The notes beneath the pieces were generated by a model. It saw only the letters and a program-made list of their open reading frames with translations, made no database searches and was not told the DNA's origin. 64,000 bases of DNA from Adineta ricciae (taxonomy: Eukaryota; Rotifera; Eurotatoria; Adinetida; Adinetidae). Positions 36,097 to 47,167 of this stretch are shown one piece after another (the first letter of the stretch is position 1; every line of letters starts with the position of its first letter). Made by a program: the position numbers and the translations under genes. The stretch is taken from positions 186,001 to 250,000 of the forward strand of contig CAJNOJ010000112.1 of the NCBI GenBank assembly GCA_905250025.1, given 5' to 3'.

Positions 36097-37573
36097 ATGA
36101 GTAAGTTACATGTGACAACTTGACGATGCACGTATAGTATTCTGTTTGCACAGGTTTCATCGTAAAACATATAGAGAAAAAAATTGGAGTCGATCTCAAT
36201 AACGATGGTGTAATAGGATCAAGTAAGAATAAAACCAACGCCTATGTAAATATGATGAATTGTCATTTTGATTTGTTTTTCAAAAAGCACGCCACCATGT
36301 ACACGTTAGTGGCTATTACGCGCCAGATCCTAGAAGTGAAACGTTAGTGGATAAGCTAGAGAGAAAAACACACATTGACATCAATGGTGATGGGCGTATA
36401 GGTAAACAGCATTTTAATCAATCTGGTGGTCAAGGTTTATTAAATGAATTGGAAAAGGCGACAAATATTGATTTAGACGGGGATGGTAGAATTGGAAATG
36501 GCCCTAATTATCGTTCCAATCATTCACATTATCGTAGTCCTCCACCTCCCTATGCTAATCAAGCTGGCAGCCATAGTATGATTAGTGAATTGGAGAGAGC
36601 AACAAATATCGATCTGAATCATGATGGAGTCATCGGTGGTCCTTCTCGTCCACCTCCATTTAATCCTTATCATGGTCCTCCTCCAAATTTCAATTCGTCC
36701 AATGGTAACAGCATGATAAACGAACTGGAAAGAGCAACGAACATTGATCTTAATCACGATGGACGGATCGGTGGCGGGCCTAACTACCCTCCAAATTATC
36801 CGCCATTTGGTGGTCCACCGCCACCTCCAAACTACGGTCAACCTGGTGGTGGTGGTAGTAGCATGATCAATGAACTGGAAAGAGCTACAAACATAGATCT
36901 CAATGGCGACGGTAGAATTGGTGGCGGTCCATCATATCCTCCTCCTCCAAACTTTCCTCCATATGGCGGTCCTCCGTATAATGGTCCACCTCCTCCTCCT
37001 AATTTCAATCAATATGGAGGTAACAGCATGATTAGTGAATTGGAGAGAGCAACAAATATCGATCTGAATCATGATGGAGTCATCGGTGGTCCTTCTCGTC
37101 CACCTCCATTTAATCCTTATCATGGCCCTCCTCCGAATTTCAATTCGTCCAATGGTAACAGCATGATAAACGAACTGGAAAGAGCAACGAACATTGATCT
37201 TAATCACGATGGACGGATCGGTGGTGGACCTAACTACCCTCCAAATTATCCGCCATTTGGTGGTCCACCGCCACCTCCAAACTATGGTCAACCTGGTGGT
37301 GGTAGTAGCATGATCAATGAACTGGAAAGAGCTACAAACATAGATCTCAATGGCGACGGTAGAATTGGTGGCGGTCAACCATATCCTCCTCCTCCAAACT
37401 TTCCTCCATATAGCGGTCCTCCGTATAATGGTCCACCTCCTCCTAATTTCAATCAATATGGAGGTAACAGCATGATTAGTGAATTGGAGAGAGCAACCAA
37501 TATTGATCTTAATGGCGATGGCAGAATTGGTGGTCCTCCTAATAATTTTCCCAATTATAACCAGTATCGCTAG
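36097..37573 (+). CDS. EF-loop/Pro-Gly-rich tandem-repeat protein
   Basis: Three exons (36097-36100, 36154-36222, 36288-37573; introns 53 and 65 bp) encode 452 aa; the first exon is only ATG plus one base. The protein is ten copies of a 16-residue module, consensus LERATNIDLNGDGRIG, separated by linkers rich in Pro, Gly, Asn and Tyr (for example GGPPPPPNYGQPGG). The D-x-N-x-D-G-x-I-G pattern matches a calcium-binding EF-hand or dockerin loop. Each loop has only the preceding helix, not a full helix-loop-helix. There is no signal peptide or TM segment. Copies 4-6 and 7-9 are a near-identical tandem duplication. Probable calcium-responsive, flexible or condensate-forming protein; this is inference. 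Confidence 0.85.
36581..37474 (+). repeat. Two-copy tandem duplication, unit 450/444 bp
   Basis: 36581-37030 and 37031-37474 are near-identical units, each encoding three EF-loop modules with linkers. The second is 6 bp shorter through loss of one Gly and one Pro codon. A partial third unit begins at 37475. High identity implies a recent event or ongoing homogenisation. Confidence 0.85.
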
Positions 37574-37892
37574 AAACTCGGCAATAATGCGATATCAACC
37601 TCTAATTCGTTTTTGTAGATTTTTTAACAAAGTTGGAATACATTGTGTAAATAATCTTAGTCTACAAGTTATAGAAATAACTTACACAAATCGAGCGTAT
37701 TTTATATAGGTACTATTGGTACTGAATAGTTCGAAACAATCTTACTAACAGTACTAATCAGTTAGATTGCACGATTTCAGAGATAGTATAATTCAATATG
37801 AGACACGCCATGAAAGTCGTATTTGTTATATGGAAAGATCTTTATATAAGAAAAGACAATAGATATAGGGTTTATCAAAAACGAATGTCCAT
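37574..37892. other. Convergent intergenic spacer
   Basis: 3' ends of the EF-loop repeat gene and the two-TM gene meet here. No other feature seen. Confidence 0.4.
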
Positions 37893-38563
37893 TTATGTTC
37901 TTGTAGTCATCTCTATGTCGTTCTTACTGGTGAATTGTAGTTTATTTTTCACTTGCTGTTTCGCGATGCGAAGCCGAGCTACACAACTTGACAATAAAGC
38001 CCGGCAATGGCAGCATTTGCAACCCGCCGTTAAGTATAACATAAGCAACGCAACCAAAATTAAAATCCATAGACCAGCAAAGGAGAACGCAACGCTCAGC
38101 TGTACCAAATTTGCGTTGTTATTTGGGAGTTCCATCAGGAGAAGAATGACATTATTCAACTGGTAAAAACACTTGTACGCATTATTTATCTACATAATCA
38201 AAGACAAACCGTTTTATGTGATCTTTTCTCCATAATTCATATTTTATGTACCTGTGTTTGTTGATGCGGTTCAGATCTATCTATACTCGAGGTTGTAGAT
38301 ATTATATAAGTGCCATTTGCAATTGGATACGTTGCTTGAAAAAACTCATTGTAGCATGTATAATATTTGCACGACCCATAACTACAATCTTCGCACTGAT
38401 GAGATTGTACAGTATAATTCAATAGTAGACAAGTTGTTGGAGTATACATGTGCATTGTCTTCTTATAATTAGCGTACCTCGATGCTGAGATGGAACCCCA
38501 TATTACCCAAGGAATAAAAAGGCAGCAACAGCAATAGCCGATGAACGAAAACTCCCCGTCCAT
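37893..38563 (-). CDS. Two-TM protein with Cys-rich external domain
   Basis: Two exons (38563-38252, 38159-37893; 92-bp intron, phase 0) encode 192 aa. TM1 lies near the N-terminus (about 8-28, starting in IGYCCCCLFIPWVIWG). A central domain of about 80 residues has six Cys, including CEDCSYGSCKYYTC, and N-glycosylation sites. TM2 follows (VAFSFAGLWILILVALLMLYL), then a Cys-rich and basic cytosolic tail. Two TM segments with a disulfide-rich loop recall channel auxiliary subunits or tetraspanin fragments, but I cannot assign a family. A plus-strand frame over the same bases (37798-38166) is an antisense shadow. Confidence 0.68.
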
Positions 38564-39360
38564 GTATTTGACGATGTCGATATCTTATATTTTCTACGTC
38601 TGTTTTGGTATTTATACCCTACTGTTCATCCAACCATAGCATGTTGGTATTTTCTCGGCCGAAAGTGACTTCCTCGTAAAAAAGCAACACGTTTATTTTT
38701 ACGTCAGCTTTTGTAACTTATGGGAAATACTAAGAAAGAGAACGTCATCGATGCATGCATAAGCTCAGAAAGTTTTGATCTACAATGAATATTAAAAAAA
38801 TCAACATAGGTAATGAATCATGCTCGACACGAAATCGCGAATGATGTCATTATCATTTTAAAACATCAATCTATTTATGAAATTTTCTTTCGTACTTCCC
38901 GTTGCCGAAAAAGACTCGTTAGGATCACCCACATATGTATATAATATACTCATTAAGAATCAATGCAAATATTATACTAGTTTTTTGTTAAAAAGCATAA
39001 GTGTACTTTTCTGGGCATCGATAAAGACACTCTGAGATAAACAGTAGTATAGAAAAAAATCACCAGCTTGCAGTTTGCATGTCATCTTACTCAGTTAACT
39101 CATGACCTTTAAAATAGAATCACAACTTGCTTGTCATTCTCTTGTCTGTACGAGAAATCGATTATAGCGGTAATCAAGCATCAAAATCCTATTTTGTAAC
39201 TAAAATATGGTCATTCTTTCATTCCGATGAAGTATGAGAATGTGGCAGATGGACTCAATGAAACGATACAAAAAAAACTCATTTAAGTGTATCTCTCTAT
39301 TTTCGTCGGTATAAATATGATGACAATTTTTGTTGTGTTTTGTGCATCTATTCAGAGCTG
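38564..39360. other. Divergent promoter region
   Basis: About 800 bp between head-to-head genes; no coding signal. The PLAC8 gene TATA box closes the region. Confidence 0.45.
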
Positions 39361-39369
39361 TATATAAAA
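39361..39369 (+). promoter_or_regulatory. TATA box of PLAC8 gene
   Basis: TATATAAAA 40 bp before the ATG at 39401. If it works as a TATA box the 5' leader would be only about 10 bases. Confidence 0.55.
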
Positions 39370-39400
39370 AGACAAGGTAAACTATTGAGATAGTCAAAGT

Positions 39401-39893
39401 ATGGAAGGTAGTGGTGAATGGAATGGTAAGTATTATCAGTTTTTATTCGCCTTGAATAGTTCTATATTTGTAGAATCTTTGTTTGGTTGCTTTGACAATT
39501 GTGGAATTTGCCTCTGTGGTTGGTGCTGTACACCGTGTTTATTTGGACGAAATGCTGAGAAAATTGATGATAGTAATTGTTGTCTTTGGTGTTGCATTTA
39601 CATGTGTCTAACTGATTGTGCTATCTGTTGGTATCCGCATTATATAAAACGAAAACTACTCCGACAAAAATATAATCTACGAGAAGATCCGCATTGTAGT
39701 GATTTACTTGCAACAATTTGCTGTGGTCCATGCGCACTCTGCCAAGAAGCACGCTTTCTCAAGCGTCAAGGTATGAAAAAGTGCTTTATTTGAATGGTAG
39801 ACAGTTTTGCTCGCCGAATTAATTTTAGATGAACAACCAAATGATTCCATGCATTTAGTTCCTAAAACACGTCAACCTGGAAAAAATTATTGA
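39401..39893 (+). CDS. PLAC8-family cysteine-rich protein
   Basis: Three exons (39401-39425, 39474-39770, 39829-39893; introns 48 and 58 bp) encode 128 aa. The PLAC8/cornifelin domain fills the protein: LFGCFDNCGICLCGWCCTPC, FGRNAEKI, two hydrophobic Cys-rich stretches (CCLWCCIYMCLTDCAICWYP), the basic pair region KRKLLRQKYNL, and CCGPCALCQEARFL. Family members are small membrane-associated proteins involved in cell-size control, metal handling (FCR/PCR) or stress responses, depending on lineage. The short tail (QDEQPNDSMHLVP) comes from exon 3. AATAAA lies at 39954. Confidence 0.9.
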
Positions 39894-39953
39894 TCTACGA
39901 CATGATCATACTTAGTTCATATTCTTCTATCTCTCGCTACACATAGACCGCTA

Positions 39954-39959
39954 AATAAA
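39954..39959 (+). terminator. Poly(A) signal AATAAA of PLAC8 gene
   Basis: 61 bp past the TGA stop at 39891-39893. Confidence 0.5.
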
Positions 39960-40052
39960 TGCGTACAGTAGAACGATTTTACTATAAATATAATGAAATG
40001 AACATTTTCATCACACAAAATACAGAAGTTGCCAAAAAGAAATATGTTCTAT

Positions 40053-41066
40053 TCACGTTGTATACCGTTGCATACTATTTCTTGGGCCTTGTGCATGTAA
40101 CTTTGTTATGTTAATAGCACGATAGTAATGTGATAAATAGCGTAAGAATTTCTTAATGAACTCCTTGAAATGTTTTCGAAACGAGGACGACACAAACATA
40201 TAAATATAGAAATGGAACGAGTAACCAGTATATGACAATAATAATGCTAATGTTAAGCCAATATTTTCTTGTGCCTGTCTCATCGGTGCCTTTGGTATTG
40301 ATACGGTTAATAAGGTATAAATGATTAGAGTGGTATATGCACTTGTACCGATCAGAATTAACACGATTTGTGAAGTGATCATCCGTGTTAGTTGTCGTTG
40401 AATTCGCGTGCGCATTTGTTCCTGGTGGAGATAATTCACATTCGCATAAACTAAAATTGCGAATACAACCATCAAGAACGAAGGTATGATTCCAAGAAAG
40501 AACGGAGTCACGACATAAGCTGTATAGGTCTGAAAACTTAAATCTCTCGATAATGAGCACGTGGTGACATTGTTCGGCGCTAAGACACTAATTTGATTAT
40601 TGATTACCAACGGTAGACCATGTAGAAACCATACAACGAATGTTAACAATACTAATCGACGAGCATTCTTGATGGTTGATAAATGGCGAAGACAAATACG
40701 ACTTGATGTTGACAAGTACTGATCCATCATTGCCCAGACAACGCAAAAGAGCGCAGTTAGAGCAGAGACTTGTCCAAGATATTGACGCAATTTACACCAG
40801 ACGAAAAAGCGTGATGATGGATCAAATTTGAAGCCGGGTAGAATGCTACGCGAAAGCAATGAGGTATTCAATAGTACGAGACTACAGAGAGATGCGGCGA
40901 AAATATAGATTGACGACGGATTTCGTTTCAGTTTCTTTACTGTTCGAAACATAATTATGCAAAAGATATTGCTCCAGACGCCAAAAACATAGAAAAATAT
41001 ACCGGCATAGATGTTCAATTGTGTGCTGATATAATTCAAATATGTAATGTTGTCTGTCGAAAACAT
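40053..41066 (-). CDS. Rhodopsin-like 7TM receptor with MDQY in place of DRY
   Basis: Single exon of 337 aa starting at the first ATG in frame (41066); the frame is open further upstream but without an ATG. Seven hydrophobic segments: TM1 with FGVWSNIFCIIMF (family Asn), TM3 ending AMMDQYLSTSSR, TM5 LGIIPSFLMVVFAIL, TM6 QIVLILIGTSAYTTL, TM7 GYSFHFYIYMFVSSSFRKHF followed by a basic helix-8-like tail. Cys near TM3 (VWCKLR) and in extracellular loop 2 (TTCSLS) could form the usual disulfide. Gln replaces the TM3 Arg, a residue normally central to activation, so signalling may be atypical. It converges with the PLAC8 gene. Confidence 0.83.
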   Translation of the reverse strand: MFSTDNITYLNYISTQLNIYAGIFFYVFGVWSNIFCIIMFRTVKKLKRNPSSIYIFAASLCSLVLLNTSLLSRSILPGFKFDPSSRFFVWCKLRQYLGQVSALTALFCVVWAMMDQYLSTSSRICLRHLSTIKNARRLVLLTFVVWFLHGLPLVINNQISVLAPNNVTTCSLSRDLSFQTYTAYVVTPFFLGIIPSFLMVVFAILVYANVNYLHQEQMRTRIQRQLTRMITSQIVLILIGTSAYTTLIIYTLLTVSIPKAPMRQAQENIGLTLALLLSYTGYSFHFYIYMFVSSSFRKHFKEFIKKFLRYLSHYYRAINITKLHAQGPRNSMQRYTT

Positions 41067-41950
41067 GCTGATGTATCGTGATAATGCACTAAACTGCAAA
41101 CAGTCTCTGACCGAGTTTCTTTCGGATTTGAACGCAATAAAAAGAAAAAAAAACAGGAAGTCAGTATTGCGTTTCTCCTCCGCAAACTCGTTACTTTTAA
41201 CATCTGCCAAGAAGTCATTTAAAACAGGTTAAGACTTTTGAGAGCCTTTTTACATGCGATCGAGAATCTGTGTAACGATGAAAATAATAGGAATATATAT
41301 GTCCGAGAGGACTTCGTGCAAGACAATTAAGAATAGTTATAGCTAGAAATCAAGGTGTAAGATTATAAGAAAACGTTTGACAGCTTGAGTCGAGTCAAAA
41401 TTATTATAGAAATTATTCTCACAGACGGCAAATGAGGCAAATACTAACCCGACTAGAATTGTGTTTGGTCGAATAAATAGTTAGACTTTGGTAAACGCAC
41501 AAGAGCAACCAGATAGAAAAGTTCAAAGTCTTCCAAGACAACTGCAGTGCTCGCACACCGTATACGTATTCCGATGTGCGTGTTGCATTCGCAATAGTAA
41601 GACATACAATGATTCTTTGTAAACAGGACATGAATTATCTCGAACATTTGAAGTCAATTGAATGACTCTGACTTTCTGTAAAGGAGTGGCACGGAATATA
41701 GAAAATATGTTAGCTATATTTCCAACTTTGTATTTAACCTCGTTCATCGATAACTTAAAGAACGAACGAGAATAACATTTTTGGCACTTTCTATCATTCA
41801 TTCTGGAGATTTAGAAAGAAAACTTTTGTAGAACGTTTCAAAAATGATCGCTAATCTAGTTGAAGATGTTAAACAGTGTTAAAATTTCGATTCAAAAGTT
41901 TTATTCCTAAACTGGTGAAAAAAAGTAGTCAATATTTTTCCCAATAAATG
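41067..41950. other. Intergenic region
   Basis: About 880 bp upstream of the receptor and downstream of the caspase-like gene. Several overlapping minus-strand frames at 41419-41801 lack signatures and disagree in frame, so I call none. Confidence 0.4.
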
Positions 41951-42996
41951 TTACCCACGAGGAGCAGCTGCATAACATTTACTAATCAAACTTCCCCGTT
42001 TCTGTGTGAATTCATGAATCAAGGCTCGTATTCTATTGGCATGGAATAGATCAGCTGAATTGGAACCCATTGATGTCTGAACCGTATACTTTTCTAATTC
42101 TAGTTTTAGATCACGAATTCGATCACTATAAGCGTTTATCATTCCATCTAAATTCAAAGACAGTGAATTTTATATAGATAATACATGTTCTATTTTATTT
42201 TACGTACTATAGTCGACGAAATTAACGACCTTCTGCTCGTAGCCACCTAATCCATTCATCGATAATGGTTTCTGTTTCTGGTTGCTTTCTCGGTGTACAC
42301 CTTGTGAAATTCGTTTGAAGAGATCCGCAATTTGAATATTTTCATGTGTGATGATATTCAGTAAATGTTTAGTATATAAATCATTACGATCACGATGTGG
42401 CACAACACTATCTTGTTGATTTGGGGCACAAGCATATTGAATAAATGTTCGAGGGAGAGCTTTCATTGCTTTTGGTCGTTTTCTAATCGCTATTAAATAG
42501 ATGATAATTGTGTTACGATGAAAATTGTAAACTAATACAAATTACCTTCCGATGGCGGTTCATCTTTCAATAAATACGGTTTGTAACAATCCAGCATATA
42601 TAATGAGACATTGTTGACGTTTTTGCTGCACAATCGTTCAACTACTCTCGACAAATCCATACCAAAATCAGGAATATTTTCATCTGAATCAATTCTAGCA
42701 TCATCAACTGGTACTAAATAATTTTGTCCATTAGCATGACGACAATGGCCTGAATAATAAAAGACCAGATCATCTTGTCTAATTGTTTTCTCAAAAACTT
42801 CAATCTTGTCCATTATGTCTCTATCGATATCCAAATGCACTGTACATTGAAAGCCTAGGTTACTCAACACTTGATGCAAGTCTTCAACGTTCTTAACGGC
42901 ATAGTACAATTGGTTTTCTCTTTGGCTATAGTTTTTGTTCCCAATAAGAAGTGCTATTTTTCTTTCCGTAAACGTAACATCATCAGCGTGTGTCAT
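41951..42996 (-). CDS. Caspase-like (peptidase C14 p20) protein
   Basis: Three exons (42996-42546, 42489-42208, 42147-41951; introns 56 and 60 bp) encode 309 aa. Residues 12-140 form a caspase-type p20 domain: KIALLIGNKNY beta strand, catalytic His84 in FYYSGHCRHANG, LVPVDD, and catalytic Cys137 in LYMLDCYKP. This pattern is closer to metacaspase/paracaspase and bacterial caspase-like proteins than to classical animal caspases. The next region (IQYACAPNQQDSVV, HRDRNDLYTKHLLNII) resembles the small-subunit part after the catalytic Cys. The C-terminal 65 residues are helical (LKLELEKY...). No death-fold or prodomain is visible. Both catalytic residues are present, so an active protease is possible; substrate unknown. 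Confidence 0.82.
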
Positions 42997-43613
42997 TGTG
43001 CTTATTTTAAATCTGAAAAAATGCTTGAAATGATCATTTCTTTCTTCTGAAATCTACTTTTTACTAACTAAAATACTTCATAAACAATAGGTAACTAAGA
43101 AGTGCCATGCTTCTTATGATTTGTCTGCAAATTAAATAAACAGACGGCACATGCTTGTTAATGGGACAAATATTTTTGTTCTTTTACCTGTAAATATATA
43201 AGTACATGCAGCTTTTGTGAACCAAAAAAAAAACATTTCATTGATAAGAGCATACTATTGGTAAATGCTAGCGCAGTTTCTCGTCTGCTAGATGTATATG
43301 TGAAAAAGAAGATGAGTAACAAGACTTAAGCGCACCCAGTAGAAAATTACTTTTGACTTTTCTAATCAGAAATCAATAGAAGAGTTCCAATATCATAATT
43401 GATCGAACTTCATCAAGAAAGAAATTGAATCTTCTCTATTACGTGTGTTATTCTCGACAAACAAGTCACTATCTCAAAGAACACCATTGATTTCATGTTT
43501 TGAGAGAAGACATGTATCACATTTCTTGCTTTGCTTCTTTGACTTTCTGTTATACTCTACAACGTCTGACTTTCAACCGTTACGAACAAGGCAGCGTTTT
43601 TTTGCTTCTGTAG
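42997..43613. other. Divergent promoter region
   Basis: Between the caspase-like and heparinase-like genes, head to head. No gene or clear core promoter element recognised. Confidence 0.4.
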
Positions 43614-46600
43614 ATGACTGTGCAATGTTTTCTTGCGGCGATAGCCTTGATCTTAAGTGTGAAATTTATACCTTCCAGTGGCAATTTACTAAGCAACAGC
43701 GATTTTAGTCAAGTACAAACGAATGGGAAACCGAATCATTGGAATGTTACTATTCAACGAGGGAATGCAGCATTAAAAGTTCTCCCTCGAAAATATCTAG
43801 CACTCAATGTTCTTCAGATTTCAGCGCACATCAACCCAACTGTACTTACCTTCACTCAAATGATTAGGCTAGAGCAGAATACTAACAAACGATTTCTTTT
43901 CATATCCTTTTGGTACAAGACGTTATTCGTGCAAAATTCAGCCAGTGTTCGTTTCGAATTCTATAATCAGTCGAACGTTAGCATTATAAGCGAATATATA
44001 AAATCTCTTTTCAAAAATTCAACATGGACTTACCATCAAATAACAAAACCGATTCCTTCCAAAGCAATCTTCGGGAAAATTGTATTGACAATGAATCGTT
44101 GTGTCGGAACCATTCTACTCGCCAATATTTCCATCGAACAAGCTGATCATTGGTGGAATAGTGCTAACTTTTTCGTATCCCCTCGATCAGACGGGACATT
44201 ATTTACTCGATGGAACTTTACAAACAATACAAGGCAGATTGCATGCTATGAAATTTATCGAGGTAAAGGAATATTGTCAACACTCAATGCCTCACATCTG
44301 CTAGTTACGATTCCCGTGATACCAGCGTACGGCAAAAACATCTATGAATCAATGTATACAGATCATACCGTTCATTTGAATACAATCTACACATATCGAG
44401 TAATAGCACGCTATCTAAATCGAAGCATTGTGACACAAACAGAACTTATTATAGGTCAAGCAGATCTCACAGAAAACTACTATACTATTACTACTTTAAT
44501 TGCTCTTCCTAGAGTAGATGGCATTCATCTCAGTTGGCAACTTGATGCCAGAAGTACGGCTAAATTTATAGTTCTGTATAATGGTATTGATCATGTCTCG
44601 GATGTCAACAGTACGAGTGCACAGATATTAGGTGTTTATGCAGTTCAAGAGATGAAAACAATCGTTCCATGGACAAAGAATGGTTTGTTTCTTCTTGTCT
44701 CAGACGATGGTAATCAAACAGCTAGTGCTAAACTTGCAGATCTTACACGTTCACGTGTTGTTCTTACGTCAACGCGTCTTGCGTTTATTCGTGAGCAAAT
44801 CGATCGAGTAGGACATGCACAAGAAGTATTCAAGGCTCTTATCAAATCTGTCTATAGTTACAAACCTGATAGTATTTATAGTTATTGTTGGCTGGCAAGA
44901 GATGCTGCTCTTCTGTACGCGATAACAAAAAACAAAAAATATATCAATTTGGCACTAGCGGCACTAGAAATAAACAGCATGAATTATACTATCTACGATA
45001 ACTCTGCGATTAAACTTCGTTTTGCTTTCAGTACCATGGCACGAGCACAAATTTTCGATTGGATCTATGATGGATTAAATCGAGAGCAACGTCAATTCTT
45101 CGTACGTGATTTCCAGTATACTGCATCGATATTTGCATCTTATTCAGGTACGTACTAAATGATTCCAATGATACAAAATAGTTGCATGACTTCACAGATG
45201 ATCATTCGCGCAATCCAAATGATAAAGCAAGTAACTGGGTGGCTATTATTAAATCAGCAGAATTGATTCAACATTTAACTCTTTACGGTGAAGAAGAGTA
45301 TCCACATGATCAGGCAGAGCGACGAATTCTATTCCTATTCAATGAACTCAAATTACATATTGGTCATGCTTATGGTCCTTCGGGCTACACGCAAGAGGGT
45401 TTAAATTATCTTGCGTATACTATTCCGATCCTTGCTCCAGCTATTTATCTAACAAAAGATATGGGCCTTTCAATGTTCGACGAAGCTTGGTCTCGACCTG
45501 ATTGGCACAATCTGGCATTACATATAATTTCATTTCGAAAAGAACGAAACGCTCTACAGTTTGGTGTTTCGACGCCTACCTATGCTTATAATGGGCTTCT
45601 ACCATACATATTCAATTCTACTACTGATCCAAATGTCAAAGCTGCTCTCAAATGGTTTTATGATCGCACCATGGGAATGAATTCGTCGTCACCCGCGTTC
45701 GATGGTAAAGATAAATGCGCAGCACTATTCTATTATCCTTACAAAATTCCTGCCCAATCTCCTGACGTTATATTTCCGCGTTCGACTTCAATGATCGTTG
45801 ACAATATCGAAGGATTTTATGTTTTTCGAAATCGCTATCAAGATCAGAACGACGTGTTAGTTGCATTAGTAAATAGAAATCGACGTCGTAATGGTTGGAA
45901 CGCGAATGAAACATTCACTTTGTCCATCATCAGCCATGACACCACTTGGGCAAGAATGCCTGGAAAAGAATTTCTATATTCCAGTCAAACAAAGAAGTTC
46001 AGCACACCATTAATTGATGGATGGCCACGAGAACCATCCAGAAATCACAAACTTGGTTATACAACATTAGTAAAGCCGTTCCAAAATCAAGGTGGTGGAT
46101 ATGTTTCTCTTGATGCTAGCAACAATTTCAATATTTCATGTGCTCGACGAAGTATTCTTGTTGATATGATCAAAAGGGATCATATTGAAACAATCATCGC
46201 TTTACATGATCAATTTATTGATGTTCTGTCACATGCTTGGCATTGGCAGCTAAGTCCAAATCCAGACGAAACAAATATCACAGTAGGATATGAAAATAAT
46301 CTTTCCACATTTATAATCAGAGGACGAAATCAAAGTTGGCTCAAAGTTTGGTTGTATAACTATCAAAATGTGACGTACAATAACACCGATGGAGTTCTAA
46401 GAATCATCAAATATGGCTCGAGTGCAAATTTCAAAATTGTCATGGCACTTGGTAGCGGTATTGAACCAACTGCAAGTAGAACAACAGATGGCCTTCAGTT
46501 TGACACTGCTTGTGTCAATTTTAACACATTATCAGACGGTATCCAAGTATGCGTTCGAATTTGTTTTATCGTATAGAACTCATCCAAAAAAGTATATTTC

Positions 46601-46894
46601 TCTGTCCAATTTTAGTGCCCAACAACAACTCATCCGTTTACGGTCGTATATATTCCTTCTCGATTATTTCCGAAGTTAACACTCTCTTTCTCTTTTCAGA
46701 GATGGCCCGTTTTGTTCATTATCATTACGACACTATTGACTGCGCTTGGTATTCTTATTTTGATTGGTATTTTAATGAGAAGAATCATTAAAAGGTAAGG
46801 CTTTGAATATCTGTGTATCTGGTTTAATGAACTGTCTCGTTGTAGACATGATCGTGTTGATCCAATATCGAAGATCAATGCCATCGTAAGTTAA
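43614..46894 (+). CDS. Heparinase II/III-like polysaccharide-lyase protein with C-terminal TM anchor
   Basis: Model of 1018 aa in exons 43614-45147, 45198-46546, 46616-46645, 46700-46794 and 46846-46894. The 54-bp third intron is optional in frame but has a strong polypyrimidine tract. A signal peptide (1-22) leads into a jelly-roll-like segment (about 25-175) and FN3-like beta segments (to about 390). An alpha/alpha toroid-like domain follows with ASNWVAIIKSAEL (near 522) and SGYTQEGLNYLAY, then a beta-rich C-terminal domain, a Thr/Pro linker, one TM helix (about 973-995) and a short basic tail. The toroid and beta-sandwich order and motifs fit the heparinase II/III and alginate-lyase superfamily, which cleaves uronic-acid polysaccharides by beta-elimination. 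The TM anchor would place it at the cell surface; dermatan-sulfate-epimerase-like function is an alternative. Confidence 0.72.
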
Positions 46895-47167
46895 CTTTGT
46901 TTCTTGTGTGTATCTACGAAATAGACTTCTAGGATATTGATAAGTTAGCATCATTATCGAAAATCAACGTTGCAAATCAAACTCGATTTTAGTCAGCTGT
47001 TATAATTGCAATAAGCCACTTATGTTCTCATATAACAAGGGACATTTTTCACCTTTGTCTTTGAAATACCAAGAACTAATAACTTCAATCGGTCATTTAT
47101 TAATGAAGAGATATACTTACCCTCTGGGATATACAAATATAAAAGAAAAAAAACGGATTTTTTCAAA

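Noticed and set aside
36524-37456. Long minus-strand frames across the EF-loop repeat gene
   Set aside because: Antisense of the repeats; Trp/Arg-rich translation is an artefact of Pro/Gly codons.
37798-38166. 122-codon plus-strand frame
   Set aside because: Antisense to the spliced two-TM gene, which has good splice signals and TM structure.
41419-41801. Cluster of overlapping minus-strand frames
   Set aside because: Frames conflict and no domain is seen.
43614-46576. Ending the heparinase-like gene at the stop after 46576
   Set aside because: A phase-0 donor at 46547 leads in frame to a TM helix and basic tail, which fits a signal-peptide protein better.
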